DNA of 8,489 bases from Actinomycetales bacterium (GTDB lineage Bacteria; Actinomycetota; Actinomycetes; S36-B12). Of the stretch, positions 1 through 5,491 are shown in pieces. The notes beneath the pieces were generated by a model. The model saw only the letters and a list, made by a program, of their open reading frames with translations, did not search any database and had not been told where the DNA came from. The position numbers were made by a program, and so were the translations under genes. The DNA is taken from contig JAFIHP010000304.1 in the NCBI GenBank assembly GCA_017849335.1, positions 1-8,489 on the forward strand. The letters are read 5' to 3'. Positions within the stretch are counted from its first letter, which is position 1, and every line of letters starts with the position of its first letter.

Positions 1-1
1 C

Positions 2-985
2 CAGGACCGCTGCCGCGGCTGGCGCATGTGCGTGTCCGGCTGCCCGTACAAGAAGGTCTACTTCAACCACCGCACGGGTAAGGCCGAGAAGTGCACGATG
101 TGCTACCCGCGCATCGAGGTCGGCATGCCCACGGTCTGCTCCGAGACCTGCGTCGGCCGGCTGCGCTACATCGGGCTGTTCCTGTACGACGCCGACAAGG
201 TCACGGCGGCGGCGTCCGTCGAGAACGAGCACGACCTGCTCGAGGCCCAGCTGGACCTGCTTCTCGACCCCGAGGACCCGCAGGTGCAGGAGGCAGCGCG
301 TCGCGACGACATCCCGGAGGACTGGATCGACGCCGCACGGCGCTCGCCGGTGTACCAGCTGGCCAAGGTCTACCGGGTGGCCCTGCCGCTACATCCGGAG
401 TACCGCACGATGCCGATGGTCTGGTACGTGCCGCCGCTCTCGCCGGTCGTCGACGCGTTGCGCGAGACGGGTAACGACGGTGAAGACCTGGGAAGTCTCT
501 TCGGCGCGCTCGACACGCTGCGCATCCCGATCGAGTACCTCGCGGAGCTGTTCACCGCGGGCGATCCCGGGCCGGTGTCAGCGTCGCTGCGGCGGCTGGC
601 CGCGATGCGCGCCTACATGCGCGACATCAACCTCGGGCGCGAGCCGCGGCCCGAGATCCCGGCGGCCGTCGGGATGGACGAGGAGACGCTGTACGAGATG
701 TACCGACTCCTCGCCATCGCGAAGTACGAGGACCGTTACGTCATCCCCAAGGCACACGCGGAGACAGCGCGGGACCTGGAGGAGCTGGCGTGCGCGGTGG
801 ACTACGGCGAGAACTCGGGCTCGGCCTCCGGCCCGTTCGGGGAGGTCTCGGGCCGTCCGGTCCCCGTCGCGGTCGAGACGTTCCACGCACTCAAGGAGCG
901 GCAGACGACCGAGGTCATCATCCCGGTCGAGGCCGTCCGGGTGAACCTGCGCAACTGGGACGGCCTGGGAGGCCGCGATGAGTAG
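2..985 (+). CDS. narH: Respiratory nitrate reductase beta subunit, 5' end outside window
   Basis: NarH is the iron-sulfur subunit of the membrane-bound nitrate reductase. It passes electrons from the NarI haems to the molybdenum site in NarG on the cytoplasmic side. The frame is open from base 2, before the first ATG at 26, so the gene starts outside the window; 327 residues are visible, against roughly 500 or more for a full NarH. The visible part opens with the C-x2-W-x3-C-x3-C-P motif (Cys4, Trp7, Cys10, Cys14). Trp in place of the second Cys marks the [3Fe-4S] site in known NarH proteins. A second Cys group follows (Cys31, Cys34, Cys46, Cys50, in KCTMCYPR and VCSETCVGR), then the NarH-type C-terminal domain with PMVWYVPPLSP. 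The stop overlaps the narJ start by 8 nt, so translation is probably coupled. The identification is very secure. Confidence 0.97.
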   Translation, partial: QDRCRGWRMCVSGCPYKKVYFNHRTGKAEKCTMCYPRIEVGMPTVCSETCVGRLRYIGLFLYDADKVTAAASVENEHDLLEAQLDLLLDPEDPQVQEAARRDDIPEDWIDAARRSPVYQLAKVYRVALPLHPEYRTMPMVWYVPPLSPVVDALRETGNDGEDLGSLFGALDTLRIPIEYLAELFTAGDPGPVSASLRRLAAMRAYMRDINLGREPRPEIPAAVGMDEETLYEMYRLLAIAKYEDRYVIPKAHAETARDLEELACAVDYGENSGSASGPFGEVSGRPVPVAVETFHALKERQTTEVIIPVEAVRVNLRNWDGLGGRDE

Positions 986-1625
986 CACCAAGACCGGCGA
1001 CCGCAGCGTCGCCGCCGCCCGCCTGGCCGCGTCGTGGCTGTTGGCCTACCCGGACGAGCGGCTGCTCGGACAGCTCGACCTGATCTCAGCCGTCGCCGAC
1101 GAGCTGCCGGCGGCGACCGCCGACCCGATCCGGGCCTTCCTGGGCCACCTGGCCGAAACCCCGCTGCGCGAGGTGCAGGAGCACTACGTCGTCGTCTTCG
1201 ACATGAAGCGCAAGGCGTGCCCATACCTCACGTACTGGACCGACGGCGACACCCGCAACCGCGGCAGGGCGATCCTGCGCTTCAAGCAGGCCTACCTCGA
1301 CGCCGGCTACGACATCGGCGGGATCGAGCTGCCCGACCACCTCGCCGTCGTGCTCGAGTTCGCCGCCATCGGCGACGTGCTCATCGGCGAGGCGCTGCTC
1401 GCGGAGCATCAGGAGGCCATCGGTCTGCTGCGCGAAGCACTCTCGGGGATGGGGTCGGCGTACGTCCATGTCATCGACATCGTCGTCGCGACCTTGTCGG
1501 AGCCGACCGCCGAGGTGCGGGAGCGGATGGCGCAGCTCGCGGCCAGCGGTCCCCCGACCGAGACCGTCGGGCTGGAGCCCTTCGGCGCACTGCTGACCCT
1601 CGAGCCGAGCGGAGCACGGCGATGA
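978..1625 (+). CDS. narJ: Nitrate reductase molybdenum cofactor assembly chaperone NarJ
   Basis: NarJ is a cytoplasmic, system-specific chaperone. It binds apo-NarG, allows cofactor insertion and prevents early membrane docking, and is not part of the final enzyme. This 215-residue protein has the family signatures: a helical N-terminus (RLAASWLLAYPDERLL, residues 15-30), then EHYVVVFDMKRKACPYLTYW (68-87) and GDTRNRGRAILRFKQAYLDAG (90-110), and the ELPDHLAVVLEF helix (117-128). The ATG at 978 is supported by GGGAGG at 967-972, five bases upstream, and lies inside the last codons of narH. The stop overlaps the narI start as ATGA. The length is normal for the family and nothing looks damaged. 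Position between narH and narI is the standard narGHJI order. Confidence 0.96.
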   Translation: MSSTKTGDRSVAAARLAASWLLAYPDERLLGQLDLISAVADELPAATADPIRAFLGHLAETPLREVQEHYVVVFDMKRKACPYLTYWTDGDTRNRGRAILRFKQAYLDAGYDIGGIELPDHLAVVLEFAAIGDVLIGEALLAEHQEAIGLLREALSGMGSAYVHVIDIVVATLSEPTAEVRERMAQLAASGPPTETVGLEPFGALLTLEPSGARR

Positions 1626-2371
1626 CCGAGCCCTTGACGACCGCCGACATCCTGCTGTGGGTCGCTCTGCCCTACGTCGCGATCGCGGTCTTCGTCACCG
1701 GGACCCTGTGGCGCTACCGGTACGACAAGTTCGGCTGGACGACGCGGTCGTCGCAGATCTACGAGGGCCGGCTGATGCGGGTCGCGAGCCCGCTCTTCCA
1801 CATCGGCATCCTCGCGGTGCTCGTGGGGCACGTCGTCGGCCTGCTCATCCCGGAGCAGTGGACCCACGCGGCCGGGATCAGCGAGCACACGTACCACCTC
1901 ATGGCGGTCGCCATGGGCTTCGTCGCCGGGGCGCTGACGCTGTTCGGCATCGTCATGCTGATCTATCGGCGCCGGACCAACGGGCCGGTGTTCGCCGCGA
2001 CGACCCGCAACGACAAGACGATGTACGTGTTCCTGACGGCGGCGATCCTGCTCGGGCTGCTGACCACGCTTGTCGGGTCCGGTGTCATCGGCGACGGCTA
2101 CAACTACCGCGAGACCGTGTCGCCGTGGTTCCGGTCCATCTTCCTGCTTCAGCCCCAGCCCCAGCTGATGGCACAGGCACCGCCGTCGTTCCAAGTGCAC
2201 GCCGTTGCGGGACTGTGCGTATTCATCATCTGGCCGTTCACCCGACTCGTACACGCGTTCAGCGCACCGGTCGGCTACCTGTTCCGTCCCTACGTCGTCT
2301 ACCGGTCACGTGGGGTACACGACGCGGGAAGCCGCACGCCTCGTCGCGGCTGGGAACGCGTCGGAAGCTGA
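1622..2371 (+). CDS. narI: Respiratory nitrate reductase gamma subunit (cytochrome b)
   Basis: NarI is the integral membrane subunit that oxidises quinol and carries two b-type haems, sending electrons to NarH. The protein has 249 residues and about five hydrophobic segments (roughly 8-28, 54-75, 91-115, 132-155 and 190-210). Four His residues fit the haem ligands: His60 and His70 in one helix, and His193 and His211 in the last. These spacings of 10 and 18 match the ligand pairs known from E. coli NarI (56/66 and 187/205). The C-terminus (RPYVVYRSR, then RRGW) is typical of actinobacterial NarI. The ATG at 1622 overlaps the narJ stop and has GGAG at 1611-1614. An open frame runs further upstream in this phase through narJ but is only a shadow. 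It is the last gene of the operon; a hairpin follows 43 bp later. Confidence 0.96.
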   Translation: MTEPLTTADILLWVALPYVAIAVFVTGTLWRYRYDKFGWTTRSSQIYEGRLMRVASPLFHIGILAVLVGHVVGLLIPEQWTHAAGISEHTYHLMAVAMGFVAGALTLFGIVMLIYRRRTNGPVFAATTRNDKTMYVFLTAAILLGLLTTLVGSGVIGDGYNYRETVSPWFRSIFLLQPQPQLMAQAPPSFQVHAVAGLCVFIIWPFTRLVHAFSAPVGYLFRPYVVYRSRGVHDAGSRTPRRGWERVGS

Positions 2372-2491
2372 GTCCGACCGGACTGCCTCTTCCATCGTTC
2401 GAACGGGCGATAGTCACCACCGGGGACGTCACCGGTGGTGGTGGGTTTTCGGCCGTGAGCATGGCGGTGTCCACGACGTTGAAGGCCGGGA
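2372..2491. other. Intergenic DNA between narI and the IS wreck
   Basis: No gene is assigned here. Besides the terminator hairpin, the stretch holds a perfect 10-bp palindrome CGTTCGAACG at 2396-2405. Open frames crossing it on both strands show no recognisable protein. The boundary with IS256-derived DNA is not sharply defined; sequence resembling a transposon end starts around 2492. Confidence 0.4.
2415..2449 (+). terminator. Probable Rho-independent terminator of the nar operon
   Basis: CACCACCGG (2415-2423) pairs perfectly with CCGGTGGTG (2432-2440), giving a 9-bp GC-rich stem with an 8-nt loop. The stem is followed by GTGGG and then TTTT (2446-2449). It lies 43 bp after the narI stop and reads in the same direction. 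The T tract is short and is separated from the stem by five bases, so efficiency is uncertain. Confidence 0.65.
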
Positions 2492-2778
2492 GTGTCAGAA
2501 AGTCGGTGTAACTGGCCATCGTCGTGGTGTCAGTAACTCGGCTTGAGGATACGGCCTTCGAAGGTGACGGTGAAGGCGTTCAAAGGTTGCTTCCATCGGT
2601 TCATCCACCTCTGTCTGCCCTTGCCGGTGGGGTCCAGGCTGCGGACGGTGAGGTAGACGCACTTGAGCGCGGCGTTCTCGGTCGGGAAGTGGCCTCGTGC
2701 TCTGACCGATCGCCGGAACCGGGCATGGATGGACTCGATCGCGTTGGTGGAGTAGACCACGGAACGGATGTCGACGAC
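2492..2778 (-). mobile_element. Remnant of an IS256-family element
   Basis: This is the 3' end of an IS256 (Mutator-like) element: the last part of the transposase gene plus short flanking DNA. The outer end is placed tentatively at 2492, where a 15-bp motif begins that recurs at 2527-2541 with 13 of 15 matches. The inner boundary at about 2779 is where transposase similarity stops and IS21-type end sequence begins. No partner inverted repeat is visible because the other end is gone. The outer limit is inference; the inner break is clear. Confidence 0.7.
2530..2778 (-). pseudogene. IS256-family transposase, C-terminal 82 residues only
   Basis: The fragment contains the strongly conserved end of IS256-family transposases: VVDIRSVVYSTNAIES (the TNAIES segment carries the Glu of the family's catalytic triad), then RARGHFPTENAALKCVYL, the SLDPTGKG and RWKQPLNAF segments, and FEGRI near the end. 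A full enzyme has roughly 400 residues, so about four fifths are missing, including the two catalytic Asp residues. On its 5' side the open frame continues to about 3198, but that part is antisense to the IS21 and IS3 DNA and resembles nothing; it is read-through, not protein. The gene cannot make an active transposase. Identification as IS256 C-terminus is secure. Confidence 0.88.
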
Positions 2779-2924
2779 GCTTGAAAACTGGACAGTTCCG
2801 ACGGTGAAAAGTGAACACTCGACGATTGGAGAGTGATCACTTTGGAGGACTGGGCTTTGATCCGCGGGTTGGCTGCGGATGGGGTGCCGAAGGCGGTGAT
2901 TGCCAGGCGGTTGGGGATCTCGCG
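2779..2924 (+). mobile_element. Left-end remnant of an IS21-family element
   Basis: This fragment consists of a non-coding end followed by the first codons of istA. The end carries two similar 16-bp units, TTGAAAACTGGACAGT (2781-2796) and GTGAAAAGTGAACACT (2804-2819), matching at 12 of 16 positions and starting 23 bp apart. Multiple repeats at the ends are a known feature of IS21 elements, where the transposase binds. The fragment interrupts the IS256 transposase gene on its left. On its right it is itself interrupted by the IS3 element. The rest of istA, all of istB and the right end are absent from the window. Confidence 0.75.
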
Positions 2925-2925
2925 T
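2833..2925 (+). pseudogene. istA: IS21-family transposase IstA, N-terminal fragment
   Basis: Reading from GTG at 2833, the first 31 codons give VITLEDWALIRGLAADGVPK followed by AVIARRLGISR. This is the typical start of actinobacterial IstA proteins, a helix-turn-helix segment ending in LGISR. Similarity ends at the base where the IS3 inverted repeat begins (2925). The frame then runs into IS3 DNA and stops at 2956-2958, giving a 41-codon open frame. Complete IstA has several hundred residues, including a DDE integrase domain, all missing here. A possible ribosome site GGAGAG (2828-2833) touches the start codon and is too close to be convincing. The family call rests on a short but characteristic stretch. 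Confidence 0.8.
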
Positions 2926-2950
2926 GTCGCGCGTCATCCTTCGTGGCAGG
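2925..2950 (+). repeat. Left inverted repeat of the IS3 element
   Basis: TGTCGCGCGTCA (2925-2936) and TGGCAGG (2944-2950) pair with TGACGCGGGACA (4257-4268) and CCTGCCA (4244-4250) at the other end. The matches are 11 of 12 and 7 of 7, with a 7-nt versus 6-nt gap between the blocks. Confidence 0.8.
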
Positions 2951-2994
2951 CCGGTTAGGAGAGGATCGGCTGTCGTCGAAGGGAGCCGATCTCG

Positions 2995-3312
2995 ATGTCC
3001 CGGCCGCCGGTGATTCCGGCTGAGAAGAAGATCCGGATCGTGATGTCGATCTTGTCTGGTGAGGTGTCGATCGCGGAGGCCGCGCGCAAGGAGAAGGTGT
3101 CCGAGCAGTCGATTGGCCGGTGGAAGGCGGAGTTCCTCGAGGCCGGCAAGACCGCGCTGGTCGCTGGGAAGACAGGTCCGTCGAGTCGGGAGCAGCAACT
3201 GGAGGCTGAGGTCGCGGACCTGACCCAGGCCCTGGGTGAGGCCGCGGTCGAGCTGCGGGTCTGGAAGAAGAGCGCGGAGGGCCGGCTGGGCCCTTCGAAG
3301 ACCTCGAGGTAA
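2995..3312 (+). CDS. IS3 transposase OrfA (helix-turn-helix subunit)
   Basis: OrfA is the DNA-binding part of IS3 transposases. It recognises the element ends and, when fused to OrfB by frameshifting, forms the active transposase OrfAB. This protein has 105 residues. A helix-turn-helix lies at about 24-46 (SIAEAARKEKVSEQSIGRWK), and a predicted coiled coil/leucine zipper at about 65-92 (EQQLEAEVADLTQALGEAAV and following), the usual oligomerisation segment. The ATG at 2995 has a strong ribosome site GAAGGGAG (2978-2985) nine bases upstream. The last codons overlap an open stretch of the orfB frame that begins after a stop at 3237-3239. No damage is seen. Confidence 0.88.
   Translation: MSRPPVIPAEKKIRIVMSILSGEVSIAEAARKEKVSEQSIGRWKAEFLEAGKTALVAGKTGPSSREQQLEAEVADLTQALGEAAVELRVWKKSAEGRLGPSKTSR
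3288..3294 (+). promoter_or_regulatory. Candidate -1 ribosomal frameshift heptamer GGGCCCT
   Basis: In the orfA frame this reads G GGC CCT, the X XXY YYZ arrangement of a -1 slippery site. A slip here moves ribosomes into GGG CCC TTC GAA, which is the orfB frame, 18 bases before the orfA stop. IS3 elements usually use such a slip to make OrfAB, but A-rich heptamers are more typical, and I did not establish a stimulating structure downstream. Position and phase fit; function is inferred. Confidence 0.4.
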
Positions 3313-3329
3313 TCCGCGTCGATGCGGGC

Positions 3330-4259
3330 ATGCCGACCGCGAGGTTCTGCTCGGTGATCGGCGTGCCCGAGCGGACGTGGCGGCGGTGGCAGGCCAAGGC
3401 GCGAGCGGACCGGCCGACGAAGGGCCCCTGGCCGAAGCCGGTCCGCGAGATCGCGAAGGCGACGATCGTGGCGCACGCCGAGAAGCACGTGGCGTGGGGG
3501 CATCGCAAGATCTGGGCGATGACCCGCCGCGATGGCGTGCAGGCGTCGCCGTCGACGGTCCTGCGGGCCCTGCGGGATGAGAACCTGTTGCAGGCCGCGG
3601 ACTATCAGCGTGAGCGTCGCCAACTGGCCGGGGCGCGCAAGGCCGCGTTCCTCGTCCCCCCGACGGGCCCGAATCAGGTCTGGCAGCTGGACTTCTCCGA
3701 CTTCGAGACGATCGCCGGCGGGACGTGGCGGATCGCCGGCTGCCGGGACTACTGGAGCACGTTCGAACCGCCCTGGCACATCTCCCCGACCGCGAACCAC
3801 ATGGACGCGATCGAGGCCGTCGAACTCGCGCTGGCCGAGTACGAGCGACTGTTCGGACACCCGCTCATCGACGACTGCCCGATCAACATCGAGACGGGGG
3901 AGATCCTGCCCGTGGTCACGCTGGTCACCGACAACGGAGGGCCGTTCCGGGCGTTCCGCTTCGAGACGTTCATCAGCCAGCACCCCGAACTGCGACACGT
4001 TCGCACCCGCGTGCGGTCACCGGGCCAGAACGGCTCGCGTGAGCGCGGCTTCGAGTCCCTGAAATACGAGCGGCTCTACCTCGAGGAGATCCACGACGGC
4101 CTGGACCTCGCTCGGCATGCCGAGGACTACCGGATCGAATACAACACGATCAGGCCGCACGAGGCCCTCGCCTGGAACAGCCCCCTGGACGTCCACCTGA
4201 GCCTGGTCGACCCCTCGACACCCAACTTTCCCGAGCCCGAAATCCTGCCAACTCCTTGA
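3330..4259 (+). CDS. IS3 transposase OrfB (DDE integrase-like catalytic subunit)
   Basis: OrfB carries the RNase H-like integrase core that cuts and joins DNA. From the ATG at 3330 it has 309 residues. Residues 55-90 (AWGHRKIWAMTRRDGVQAS, then TVLRALRDENLL) match the region before the catalytic core in IS3 enzymes. Candidate catalytic residues are Asp121 in WQLDFSDFE, Asp201 in LVTDNGGPF and Glu238 in SPGQNGSRERGF, with 36 residues between the last two, close to the D-35-E spacing of the family. YNTIRPHEAL (271-280) is the usual C-terminal IS3/integrase motif. No good ribosome site precedes 3330. The frame is open upstream to 3240 and encodes plausible family sequence (FEDLEVIRVDAG), so translation probably comes at least partly from orfA by -1 frameshift. 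It looks intact. Confidence 0.9.
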   Translation: MPTARFCSVIGVPERTWRRWQAKARADRPTKGPWPKPVREIAKATIVAHAEKHVAWGHRKIWAMTRRDGVQASPSTVLRALRDENLLQAADYQRERRQLAGARKAAFLVPPTGPNQVWQLDFSDFETIAGGTWRIAGCRDYWSTFEPPWHISPTANHMDAIEAVELALAEYERLFGHPLIDDCPINIETGEILPVVTLVTDNGGPFRAFRFETFISQHPELRHVRTRVRSPGQNGSRERGFESLKYERLYLEEIHDGLDLARHAEDYRIEYNTIRPHEALAWNSPLDVHLSLVDPSTPNFPEPEILPTP

Positions 4260-4268
4260 CGCGGGACA
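4244..4268 (-). repeat. Right inverted repeat of the IS3 element
   Basis: CCTGCCA (4244-4250) and TGACGCGGGACA (4257-4268) are the inverted copies of the left-end blocks. The stop codon of orfB (TGA, 4257-4259) lies inside the repeat, as is common in compact IS3 elements. Confidence 0.8.
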
Positions 4269-4510
4269 ACCGAAGCCATCGGACGCTCAAGCGACGGACG
4301 AACGTACGTGTGGGCCGCCGCTGAATCGGGCGCTCTCGAACCCGAGCGACGCCACCTGCGAGAGATCGCGTTCCCGGAGCAGTCCAGCGACGTGCGTGGC
4401 TACTGGAGAGCGGCCGTGGAGCCGGTAGGTCGCCGTTGAGAGCAGACGCCTGCGACGACTGGCAGTGTCTGGCGCACCATGGCACACAGTGACGTCCGGC
4501 GAGTGCGCCC
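4269..4510. other. Unassigned 242-bp stretch between the IS3 element and the TetR gene
   Basis: No intact gene is recognised. A + strand frame is open directly after the IS end (4269-4436, 56 codons to a TGA at 4434-4436), with about 70 percent G or C at third positions. It could be the tail of a gene cut by the IS but matches no family I know. A small inverted repeat, CGCTC-(8 nt)-GAGCG at 4331-4348, and the region just before 4511 may include the tetR promoter or operator, but no convincing -35/-10 pair is visible. Confidence 0.35.
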
Positions 4511-5113
4511 ATGAGCCGGTGGGCGCCGGACGCACAGGGCCGACTCGAGGATGCGGCGTTGTCGTTGTTCGCCGAGCGCGGCTACAACGACACCACCGTG
4601 GCGGACATCGCCGAACGCGCTGGCCTGACCCGACGCTCATTCTTCCGATACTTCCCGGACAAGCGGGAGGTGCTGTTCGCGCGCAGCGCATCCCTGACGA
4701 AACTGTGGGAAGACACCATCACCCATGCCCCGAAGGACGCCACCGCGGTCGAGGCCGTCGGGGCCGCCCTGGCAGCGACGGCGGAGATGTTCGCGAACAG
4801 GAAGAAATTCGTCTCCAAACGCCAGGCGATCATCAACGTCACCCCGGAGCTGCAAGAGCGCGAGCTGGTGAAGCTGGCTTCTATGGCCGACGCCACCGCG
4901 GTGCTGCTCCAGGAGCGCGGCGTCGATGAGGACGTTGCGCGGCTGGTCGCCCACATGGGAACCACGGTTCTGCGGATCGGTTTCGACCGCTGGGTCGAAC
5001 CCGCGAACAAGCTGGCCCTTGCGACGATCCTTCAGCAGTTGCTCGAGGTAGGCGACGGCGTAGTCGCCACGCCCAGCAAGCCACGACCCCGCCGTCGAGC
5101 CACAGTCGCCTGA
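4511..5113 (+). CDS. TetR/AcrR-family transcriptional regulator
   Basis: TetR regulators are dimeric repressors with an N-terminal helix-turn-helix and a variable ligand-binding C-terminal domain. This protein has 200 residues, a normal length. Residues 11-58 give the classic pattern: RLEDAALSLFAERGYNDTTV, the recognition part ADIAERAGLTRRSFFRYF, then PDKREVLF. The C-terminal half is helical and not assignable to a ligand. It ends in a basic tail (PRPRRRATVA). The ATG at 4511 starts a few residues before the first helix, as expected; the ribosome site is weak. It stands alone on the + strand, tail to tail with the amidohydrolase fragment and the FUSC gene. Its target is unknown. Autoregulation, or control of the FUSC exporter, are guesses not supported by a visible operator. 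Confidence 0.9.
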   Translation: MSRWAPDAQGRLEDAALSLFAERGYNDTTVADIAERAGLTRRSFFRYFPDKREVLFARSASLTKLWEDTITHAPKDATAVEAVGAALAATAEMFANRKKFVSKRQAIINVTPELQERELVKLASMADATAVLLQERGVDEDVARLVAHMGTTVLRIGFDRWVEPANKLALATILQQLLEVGDGVVATPSKPRPRRRATVA

Positions 5114-5135
5114 CCGAACCGATCTCGGGCTCGGA

Positions 5136-5491
5136 CTAGCCGCGACGGCCCAAGCCCGGGAACAGCGCCACGGCATTGTCGAACTCAACGAGCTGACGCT
5201 CGCCCGGCTCCAGCGCCTCCAGCAACGGAGCGGGATCCCCACCCGGGGGGTCCACGGGCCGCCGAAGGGCCAGTCCGTCCCCAGCAACAGGTGCGACGGT
5301 GACGTGGTGAGCTTGAGTGCGGCGAGTGTCGGAGGAGCCATCGACCGGGTCAGGTCGTAGTAGAGACCACTCAGCGCGTCGGCGATGCTGAAGTCGGGGT
5401 CGTACATCACCTCAGGCATCGGCGGGGATTCCCCTAGCCGAACGATTCCGAAGCCCTGCCCAATCGCTCGGACGGCCTGGTGTGCGGTCAT
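5136..5491 (-). pseudogene. Amidohydrolase (metal-dependent hydrolase), C-terminal fragment with frameshift
   Basis: The fragment shows the end of an amidohydrolase-2 family TIM-barrel enzyme: GLYYDLTRS, a stretch ending in LAALK, and LLLGTDWPFGG, where the Asp of GTDWP matches the family's C-terminal metal-binding Asp. After this the frame is lost. The family's usual ending continues in another frame as LLEALEPGERQLVEFDNAVA then LFPGLGRRG, with a stop at 5136-5138. One base appears to be missing near a run of six G (5245-5250). Only about 118 of the roughly 300 residues of a normal enzyme remain; no N-terminal HxH metal motif is present. The first ATG (5489-5491) overlaps the FUSC stop as ATGA, but a stop lies seven codons upstream, so there is no longer version. 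It is almost certainly non-functional. Confidence 0.8.

Larger units (their letters stand above)
2925..4268 (+). mobile_element. IS3-family insertion sequence, 1344 bp, apparently complete
   Basis: The element has matching inverted ends, a helix-turn-helix orfA and a DDE orfB in the -1 frame, which is the IS3 layout. Its length is within the usual IS3 range. The ends begin TG and finish CA. The element lies in the IS21 istA remnant. The bases just outside the two ends (CGCG on the left, ACCG on the right) do not form a target-site duplication. Together with the absence of IS21 DNA to the right, this suggests a deletion or recombination after insertion. Both ORFs look intact, so the element may still be mobile. 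Confidence 0.88.

Noticed and set aside
1034..1621. Long open frame upstream of narI in the same phase, inside narJ
   Set aside because: Arg/Ala/Pro-rich shadow of narJ; narI has a clear ATG with ribosome site at 1622.
1409..2254. 281-codon open frame on the - strand opposite narI
   Set aside because: Antisense to well-conserved narJ/narI, Arg/Asp/Gln-rich, no recognisable domain; typical of high-GC antisense frames.
2779..3198. 5' extension of the IS256 transposase open frame on the - strand
   Set aside because: Antisense to IS21 and IS3 DNA; transposase similarity stops at 2778.
3237..3330. Treating orfB as broken because its ATG has no ribosome site
   Set aside because: IS3 elements commonly express orfB by frameshift from orfA, and the -1 phase is correct.
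2955..3998. 347-codon open frame on the - strand across the IS3 element
   Set aside because: Mirror of orfA/orfB codons; the + strand carries the HTH and DDE motifs.
4637..5135. Continuation of the amidohydrolase frame on the - strand under the TetR gene
   Set aside because: Appears only because of the frameshift near 5245; sequence is antisense TetR and shows no hydrolase similarity.
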